Of a DNA stretch of 64,000 bases, positions 57,704 through 64,000 are shown one piece after another. The translations under genes and the position numbers were made by a program. The stretch comes from Eleusine coracana subsp. coracana (Eukaryota; Streptophyta; Magnoliopsida; Poales; Poaceae), in assembly GCA_032690845.1 (NCBI GenBank), contig CM064417.1:19498501-19562500 (forward strand), read 5' to 3'. Under the pieces are notes generated by a model, which did not search any database, was not told where the DNA came from, and worked only from the letters and a program-made list of their open reading frames with translations. The first letter of the stretch is position 1. The number at the start of each line of letters is the position of its first letter.

Positions 57704-58525
57704 TTATTCATAGCGTAGCTCCTTCAGAAGTTCCTTCTGTTCCACTTCTGGTGCTTCGTCGGGATCCAGCTCCCCGAGAGGTTCAAAATCAGGATTTTCT
57801 TGGTTGAGTCGATCAGTGCTGGCAGTATGATTGAGCCGATCGGCGCAAGGGTCGCGCCGATCAGCGCTGGCAGTATGATTGAGCCGATCGGTGCAAGGGT
57901 CGCGCCGATCGGCGCTGGCAGTATACTTGTCAGTTCCACGCATGATGTGGTCTAGTGGGTCTCCCATATCCATCCCTATCCTCTCGTCTTCCTCTGGGCA
58001 GAATTCCTGATAGTAAGAAGAGTCTTGATGAGACGGACCATTAAATTGAAATTGCACTTCTTCCTCTCCCAAGTGTAGCATGATTTGACCTTTCCCAGCA
58101 TCCAGAACAGCTTGTACTAATCTTAAGATTGGCCTTCCCAAAATAATATCTTCAACCCCAGTTTCTTTATTGTCTAGAACGAAGAAATCTACCGACATTG
58201 TTTTTAAGCTGATCTCAATTTTGACATTCTTGATCACTTCCAGTGGCTTGGTTTTCCTACCATCCGCCATGATCAGCTCAAGTTTAGTCCCCATCAGCCG
58301 CTGTTGAGTTCCATAAGGCATGCTCATGAATGCATCGTAAGTCATCAAGCTGACACGAGAGCCAAAGTCACATAAGGCTTTCGAAAATTTCTTCCCCGAT
58401 ATCTCACAGGGTATGTACGGTTCTTCTTTTTCCTCTTTAGTGACACCTACAGCATACACACCACATAATCCTTCGTAGGGGGATGGCTCAAAGCAACTGT
58501 CTAGCAATCTCTTAGCTTGTTTCAC
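57704..58525 (-). pseudogene. Athila-like aspartic protease region with palindrome-coded linker
   Basis: A 273-codon piece, in frame with gag upstream and RT downstream. The protease core reads IPCEISGKKFSKALCDFGSR, with D-F-G-S at the active-site loop (D-x-G kept), followed by MADGRKTKPLEVIKNVKIEI and VEDIILGRPILRL. After the domain a linker of about 40 residues (near residues 210-245) repeats ADRRDPCADRLNHTAS; it is encoded by GCCGATCGGCGC palindromes at 57804-57916. A stop at 57701-57703 separates it from RT. The linker looks like inserted repeat DNA tolerated between domains. Confidence 0.85.
57804..57917. repeat. Palindrome array inside the protease-RT linker
   Basis: Five GATCGG- or GATCAG-centred palindromes in a unit of about 54 bp (CTGGCAGTATGATTGAGCCG, then a GATCGGTGCAAGGGTCGCG-type block) repeated two to three times. 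The unit length is divisible by three, so the frame is kept. Confidence 0.92.
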
Positions 58526-58657
58526 CTCTGTTCCATCAAGCTCTATATCATCCTTGTAAAGCTTCCCTAAAACTCTCCCAATAATCTCTTGGTTGAAAAC
58601 TTCCGATTTGAGGCGATTACTTGGAAAATTAAACTCAATTCCGGCTTCAGAGGCGTC

Positions 58658-59731
58658 TTACGGACCGAAGGATCTTCTCATATTAAGCAAATCTTGCAAA
58701 AAATCAATGGGAATCCAGTCCATTGGCTCAAATTCGTCAAGTGGTTTAGCATTCGCCAATGTTCTATCCCCCTTCGGTTTAGCAAAATTCCCTTCAAATT
58801 CCTTCAGGTGGTTGTCCAGAATCGCAGCTTCTATCTTGGTATATTCCTTGCTACTTGGCGTAGTCGTCAGGGTGATCGGTTCCCCTGTTGTCGTGACTGC
58901 ACCGATCGGCACAGAGACTGCGCCGATCGGCGCACACGTCAGATCCACAGAGGCGGGTCTGACGGGCTTTATTTCTTTGAATTGCTCCGAAGTAATCATT
59001 GATCTGCTCTTGGACATCAAGATCTGTTCAGCTGGCGACTTTTCCTTCTTCATAACTTCTGGGCATTGCCGATTTGGTTTATGCTTGTGCAAAGCTTCAT
59101 TCTTGGCAATTTTGCCTAACAATTCGATCCCTACCTTGGCTGTCAATCTCAGTAAACTTCCTTCGTCCGAACCGTCCAAATGCATCCTCGATGCCTTGTT
59201 TATGGCCATATAGAAGGTTTGAGCGCACATATTCTCATCAATGCCAAGGTCAGGTCCTTGTTTGAACAATGTTTGAAAACGTGTCCAGGCTTCCGCGAGA
59301 GATTCTTCATCTTCTTGTAAGAAGTTCACCACTTCCCTTCTCAACTTCTGCACCTTTGGCAAAGGAAAATAGTGGAGACAAAAATTTCCAACCAACTCAT
59401 TCCACTTACCTTTTGCTTCTCGAGATGCTGCCTTGTGCCACTCTTTGGCTTTTCCTCCCAAAGAGAATGGGAAAAGCAGCCACCTGTAAAGATCCCGAGG
59501 CACTCCTTCATGATGGAATGTTTGGCAAAGTGCCTCCAAATCTTGTAAGTGAGTATACGGGTTCTCCTCTTTCGCTCCAAAGAACTTGTTTGCTTCAGCC
59601 ATGCTAATGGTGATGGGGTTCAACACATACGAGGAGGCCATGGCCTTCTCATCTGAGGGTTGAGGCACCAGCACGTCTGGAGATGGTAGAGAAAGTTCCC
59701 TAAGCGTCCGAGAAGGTACTGTCGTACTCAT
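58658..59731 (-). pseudogene. Athila-like gag
   Basis: Begins MSTTVPSRTLRELSLPSPDV and runs 357 codons to a TAA at 58658; the same frame continues into the protease. The capsid-like domain is clear: NPYTHLQDLEALCQTFHHEG, DLYRWLLFPFSLGGKAKEWH, NELVGNFCLHYFPLPKVQKL and ESLAEAWTRFQTLFKQGPDL. This is the Athila/retrotrans_gag type. No CCHC knuckle is seen. Near residues 265-280 a palindrome pair (58905-58936) encodes CAPIGAVSVPIGAV. The ATG lies about 120 bp downstream of the LTR end in element orientation. Confidence 0.85.
58905..58936. repeat. Palindrome pair inside gag
   Basis: CACCGATCGGCACA and TGCGCCGATCGGCGCA, read in frame as Ala-Pro-Ile-Gly. A degenerate relative (GGTGATCGG) lies at about 58871. 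Confidence 0.9.
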
Positions 59732-59824
59732 CCTAAAAATTCACTCAAAACACAAAAACGAAAACAACTAGAAAAGAGAGGATTAGACGTTAGTAAAATA
59801 TTAATAGTAAAAGAACTAGCTTGT

Positions 59825-59842
59825 TCCCCGGCAACGGCGCCA
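59825..59842 (-). other. Primer-binding site of the Athila-like element
   Basis: On the - strand TGGCGCCGTTGCCGGGGA lies 11 bases beyond the 5' LTR edge (59854). It is the typical primer-binding sequence next to Athila-type LTRs and fixes the orientation as -. Confidence 0.85.
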
Positions 59843-59853
59843 GAAAAAGGGCT

Positions 59854-60955
59854 TGTTGGTCGTAATTACGCACCCACTTATATACCGCAAGAGGACGGTG
59901 TATAGTTGTAGCTTTTTTTTCCCTCAGAGTATTCCAAGGTTATCGAATTCACAGGGAACGAGCAGAATTAATACTATTAAAAGGCTACTAACAAATTGCA
60001 ATGGGTTGGTTGGTGTGAATGATAACGATGAGAAGTGGAAGGTGAATGTTATTGAAGAGGTAACAGGATGATGAAGGATTCTCTCCTTAGGATTGGTTCA
60101 CTAGCATGCAACCTTATTCTTATCAACTCGAGTGATGACTCTAATATTCTACAAGACATGGTGGTTTCGTTCACCCCGGCTGTCACTACAGAGGCTATTA
60201 GCTCCCCACTGGTTTCTTGCACTATGTAATGGGCAAAAATGTATTGGTCGATACACTAATGAAAGGGATAGATAGATGTGCAATAAAGTTGATCACATAG
60301 ATTAAATTCATCGAGAGAGTATCAATAAGTATGAGAGTTACATGACCAGATCCCCGCACTAGAGAAGAAAATATGAGACTACTCACTCATACTTTCGCTA
60401 GACATAGCAGAGGGGTAAGAAATAGCGCTGGAACGTGCACGAGCCGATCAGTGCAAGCATCGCGCCGATCGTCGCGACCTCCCTTCTAGTGGATCTCATT
60501 GGTGTTGACGAACCTCCGCCGCCAATATCCTGGAACCCTAGTTTTAATAACTGATTCTTGCGATCACCGCATCTCCTCGGTCGTCCTTGGCTCTTGATAA
60601 TTATCTTCCTTTTATACTCGACGGGATTAGGTCAACTTCCATCGACTCTAACTCAGACTGGGCTGGGCCTTCGTCTTTCTTGGACAGGATCATGTTTTAG
60701 TCATGTTTTCCTCCTTCGCCGACCGACGCATGGGTCGCGCCGATCGGCGCGGCTCCGCATCTGGCCCATCTTCGTTATTCTTCAGTTCTTTATCTATAAT
60801 TGCCCTGTTTTACACCTGTTTTCTGCAATTACATCCAAAACAGAACAACTACAAATATATGCAAATATGGGGTTAATTGTTAGTCCAAACCACCAAATTA
60901 AGACGTAAAACATCCCTTTTTGGTAGATAAAATAGGCATCTAGAAACCACCAACA
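59854..60955 (-). repeat. 5' LTR (element orientation) of the Athila-like element
   Basis: 1,102 bp. The TATAAAAGG box on the - strand (60616-60608) is the likely promoter core. Palindrome pairs at 60441-60475 and 60716-60752 have decayed relative to the other LTR (for example GATCGTCGCG). Confidence 0.92.
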
Positions 60956-60960
60956 GTAGC
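60956..60960. repeat. Right target site duplication (GTAGC) of the Athila-like element
   Basis: GTAGC directly after CCAACA at 60955; identical to 50928-50932. Confidence 0.92.
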
Positions 60961-61572
60961 CAAGTTTGGTTTGGTTGGGATTGGCTGGTTTCTTAGTGAA
61001 TAGTGTTCTATGTAAACTGATCAACTCTATATGAGTTGGTGATCCTGGATAGATTCTATGTGAATCACAGTTCTTTGTGGGCTATAACAACTTAACATTA
61101 ACAGGGTTTGGTAGTTCAACTCATGTAGTAAATAGGATGGATCTTGAAATGGTCTTAAGTGTAGTGCTTATTTGTGCAAATGAACCATTATGTTAGGCTT
61201 TCTTCTATTATGCTTGCATGTCATACTATTCTCCCACTTTCTGGGTATGTCATGTACTCACCCTGCTATTTCCCTTTGTCGTTGTGTTGTAAACTGTTGC
61301 TCAGAAGATGATGGAGAGATGGACTACATTGATGAGTACTACTACTAGGCGTGTGTGCCCCCGGTCGATTGCCTATGGTGTTATGGTGTTTTACGTTGCT
61401 ATTCATTGAGAGAGTCATTTGTCTTTGATGACAATTATTTATGTAATAATTGTATACTATAATAATGATATTGATTATTCTGCTGTTCACTTTACTATCG
61501 ATATGTGTGAAACTTATTCCTAGGCACACATATTATAAGCACTTGGTTTTGTCCTTAAAACTAGGTGTGACA
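60961..61572. other. Right part of the second LTR-like sequence
   Basis: Continues 50932 after the Athila-like element. Motifs known to me from the end of Del/Tekay-type LTRs occur here (CATGTACTCACCCTGCTATT, then GATGAGTACTACTACTAGG and GTCGATTGCCTATGG). The end GGTGTGACA at 61572 would suit an LTR terminus. No coding domains. Confidence 0.5.
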
Positions 61573-63592
61573 TGCAAAACTGTTGTACTGCCTACTTTTA
61601 CCTGTAGTTGCCTTGCAATTCTAAAAAAATTGTTGTAGAACCACTTATGCTTATTATTTCCACATCTGTCTGTACTCCATACTTCACTCCTTGAAGGGCA
61701 CTGATTAGTGATGCTCTTTTGAGAGGAGGAATCCAAACCACGTACAACTTTCATAATTTTAACCACATGGTTAACACTGATGCCTAACCAAATCTAGGCC
61801 TCGCTAGCTAATAAACAAGACTACTAATAAGTTTTGAGGCTCCTTCTTTACAGTTATATAAATTCTAGAGGTTCATCGGATGCACTCTTGCTCGTCTCCC
61901 AACCATTGAAGGTTCTCCAAATCTTTCTTTTGTCCTTCTCTTCTTGCCAATGACTTGGGTTCTACGTTCTCTTACTAGTTTAACTTGCAAAGAAACCCCT
62001 GTTGGTAGTGCTAGGGTGACTTGAAAGTAGTCAATGAAAATAATCATGGTATAGAACAACATAACTTAGAGTGACAAGTTCAAGGAATCTTACTATGGCT
62101 ACACGTATTTAAACTTTTCAACTATTAGATGAACTATAGGTAACCCATACACTATATTATTGTAACCTATGTGAATGACCCACCATAACTTATTTTTAAT
62201 GATAGATATTGCAACAAGGTATATTTGTGTCAAGTTTCAAGTTCTAATGTATTCTAAGTATTGAGATAAAAAATTTGAAAATAATTGTTAAATGATCATA
62301 ATGTGTTCCAGATGAGAAATTACAAAATCATAGTGTGTTGTAGACAAATTCGACTTTGTCGATGTGTTAGAGAGGAAGGCATGTTTTCTCAGTGTGTTAC
62401 AGACAATTTTGCCGAACTTATAAGTATTTCAGATGAAAGACTTCACTGTACCTTAGAGCGACTCTCCTCTAAAAGAAGCTAGAATTCCTCATTCCACTGA
62501 ATACTTGATTCTAATTTGATTGTCATGATCCCTTGGTTTCTCCATTTCCACTCTGGTACACACGTGCATTTAAACACGTCTCCAACTTTGGTCTAAGAAA
62601 AAAATTTCAACCCTCTTTGTTTGTCCGGATTTTTATCCTATGAATTAAATGTGCACAACTTTTCTTGAGGAAGAAACACAATTGGCCCCATCACAATCTT
62701 AATCCTGATGGATTCCTTACAGGGCAAACACTATCAGGAAACTTCAATTAAAATCATAGAGGTGAAATTGTTGCTTCCTGAATAAGACAACCAATCATCC
62801 AAATTAAAGTAACAATATAAGTGATAATACCTACGTTGACGCACAATAGTCATGAAAAACGTTAATGGTTATGAAGCTTAAAATATCATTGGGATTATTT
62901 TTACATTGGAACTTTTGGGATTCTAACAATATTTTTTGAATGATGGAAATGACTTTCTCACATGATTTCAAATTTACAGAAGACAATCAATCTCATTCGA
63001 ACATTGTTTTTGTGTGTGCTATGAAAATATGGAGCATAGAATGGCAAGAAAAAATTTGGATCAACTAAGCTGGGAAAGATGTACCGTGGATTTCATTTTA
63101 AATGATTGAATAAGTAAACTCAAAGTGTTCCAAAATTAAAATAATGCATGCATTTTTTAGACTCACAATTTCCATAACTTTTTATTTTATATTTTATCAA
63201 TAACAAGAAAATATCTGTGTCTTTCAAGAGTGCCAAATCATTTATGGTAAGAGAAAAATGTTATTTTAAATTTCATCCTACTTATATCAATATGCTATAT
63301 ATTAAGAAATATCCAACACAATTATTAAAAAGAGTAATTGATGTGCGAGCCAACCATGGATTCCCGCTAATTTACGAAATAAATATGGAGAATCCAGGGA
63401 GTGACGGTATAGATTATTCGAATAGAGCATCTCGTGCAAAGTTGCGTATAAATCAAGATACAGAAATTTATAAATGATACGTAGTTTCATATCTTTATCT
63501 ATAGAAACTAATGATCGTATCATATTGACGTATCTTTCTATCGAAGTTAATGAAAAAAAATACATATGCTAGAAACACATAGTTCATAGACC
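61573..63592. other. AT-rich DNA with at most one weak exon
   Basis: No recognisable retroelement or gene. On the - strand 62020-61866 reads a basic segment (LALPTGVSLQVKLVRERRTQ, then VIGKKRRTKERFGEPSMVGR) that has some coding character but no family I know. The + strand 63217-63477 ORF has no motif. Confidence 0.3.
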
Positions 63593-63602
63593 TTATAAAT
63601 AG
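63593..63602 (+). promoter_or_regulatory. TATA box of a possible gene at the right edge
   Basis: TTATAAATAG, about 80 bp before ATG 63674, with a CT/A-rich leader between. The spacing suits a plant core promoter or an LTR promoter. Confidence 0.45.
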
Positions 63603-63673
63603 CCCTTGATAGTTCTCTAGCGGACTCATCCCAAGCCTTTGAGAGCAAACACTAACCTTCCCATCCACCACTC

Positions 63674-64000
63674 ATGGATCCAACGGGTTTCCCTATCAAA
63701 GTTTTCCCATGGAACCAAGCTCAAAGGGATGCAAACACAATTTCAAACCCTTCGGGTAGTGCCCCCAATGTCCATACTCCCCTAGAACAAAATATGATGC
63801 CTATAAATATAGGAGCAATACCACCACAAACAAATACCCCTATACCACCACCAATGACCATCATGTCATCACCAGGGCTCGTGCAAAGCTCAGAGAATGA
63901 GCAAGAGAGAATGGCATTGCAAAACAAGTTCCTTACGACCCCTGTGATTGACTACTTGAACTTTACTGACAAAACGCAGATCATGTCTATGGAGCCTCCA
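63674..64000 (+). CDS. Start of an unidentified ORF, open at the window end
   Basis: ATG 63674 opens a frame with no stop to the window edge, 109 codons. It begins MDPTGFPIKVFPWNQAQRDA, then has a Pro/Ile/Met-rich region (PPQTNTPIPPPMTIMSSPG), a charged helix (SSENEQERMALQNKFLT) and TPVIDYLNFTDKTQIMSMEP. A TATA-like box and short leader precede it. The Pro-rich low-complexity N-terminus with a gene-like start could be a host gene or the gag of another retroelement beginning here. No domain can be named from this part. Confidence 0.4.
   Translation, partial: MDPTGFPIKVFPWNQAQRDANTISNPSGSAPNVHTPLEQNMMPINIGAIPPQTNTPIPPPMTIMSSPGLVQSSENEQERMALQNKFLTTPVIDYLNFTDKTQIMSMEPP

Larger units (their letters stand above)
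50933..60955 (-). mobile_element. Athila-like Ty3/gypsy element, 10.0 kb
   Basis: Two LTRs of about 1.1 kb (50933-52024 and 59854-60955) with TGTTGG/CCAACA ends and a perfect GTAGC duplication. Orientation is -, shown by the primer-binding site next to 59854 and by all coding parts. Gag, protease, RT, RNase H and integrase are in one frame on the - strand from 59731 to 54863, broken only by stop codons. Additional ORFs (54619-53329) follow in the place where Athila elements carry an env-like gene. RT and gag motifs and the primer site TGGCGCCGTTGCCGGGGA are of the Athila type. It is likely the youngest large insertion here, with intact catalytic residues. Confidence 0.9.

Overview
The window looks like repeat-rich intergenic DNA from a large grass genome, most likely a panicoid grass. 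The evidence is a chromovirus-type Ty3/gypsy pol, a CACTA transposon with grass-type ends, a Grande-like Tat-lineage element, an Athila-like element, a 5'-truncated LINE and several MITE-like elements, all nested in one another. I see no tRNA, rRNA or CRISPR, and no clearly intact host gene. The best candidate start of a further gene is at the right edge (TATA box 63593-63602, open ORF from 63674).

Layout. (1) 1-3255 and 45754-49234: the 3' half of a decayed Ty3/gypsy chromovirus on the + strand (gag zinc knuckles, protease, RT, RNase H, integrase, chromodomain, polypurine tract, 2.7-kb 3' LTR). (2) Its integrase is split by a 42,495-bp CACTA transposon (3256-45750) with CACTA/TAGTG ends, a perfect TTA target duplication and repeat-rich subterminal regions. 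The CACTA genes are on the - strand: a TNP2-type transposase (38352 down to 15766) and a spliced, broken TNPA-like gene (5749-4519). The CACTA also holds host-like gene pieces: a calcineurin-B-like EF-hand fragment, a spliced multi-exon gene (9758-15079) and an unknown exon near 44 kb. It has itself been hit by a LINE, a hAT-like MITE, a solo LTR and a large LTR element. (3) That large element (16920-35910) is a Grande-like Tat-lineage Ty3/gypsy element of 18,991 bp. It has dual RNase H domains, a 113-bp tandem array and a spliced gene antisense to gag-pol. A nearly identical 5.2-kb tandem duplication (23956-29160 / 29161-34363) explains its excess length. (4) 49235-50932 and 60961-61572 look like parts of another long Del/Tekay-type LTR, split by (5) a 10,023-bp Athila-like element on the - strand (50933-60955) with a perfect GTAGC target duplication, one in-frame gag-pol broken only by stop codons, and an extra 3' ORF. 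(6) 61573-64000 is AT-rich DNA ending in the promoter-like start of an unidentified ORF.

The most unusual signal is a GC-rich palindrome, GCGCCGATCGGCGC and close variants, usually in pairs a few bases apart. It recurs about 25 times across the Athila-like element, in LTRs, UTR and coding sequence, and is read in all three frames without creating stops. An unrelated solo LTR at 12962-14632 carries a different palindrome (GACCGGACCGTCCGGTC) in the same paired arrangement. The order of insertion (chromovirus, then CACTA, then Grande-like element, then its internal duplication) can be read directly from the nesting. Identities are by eye, not computed.
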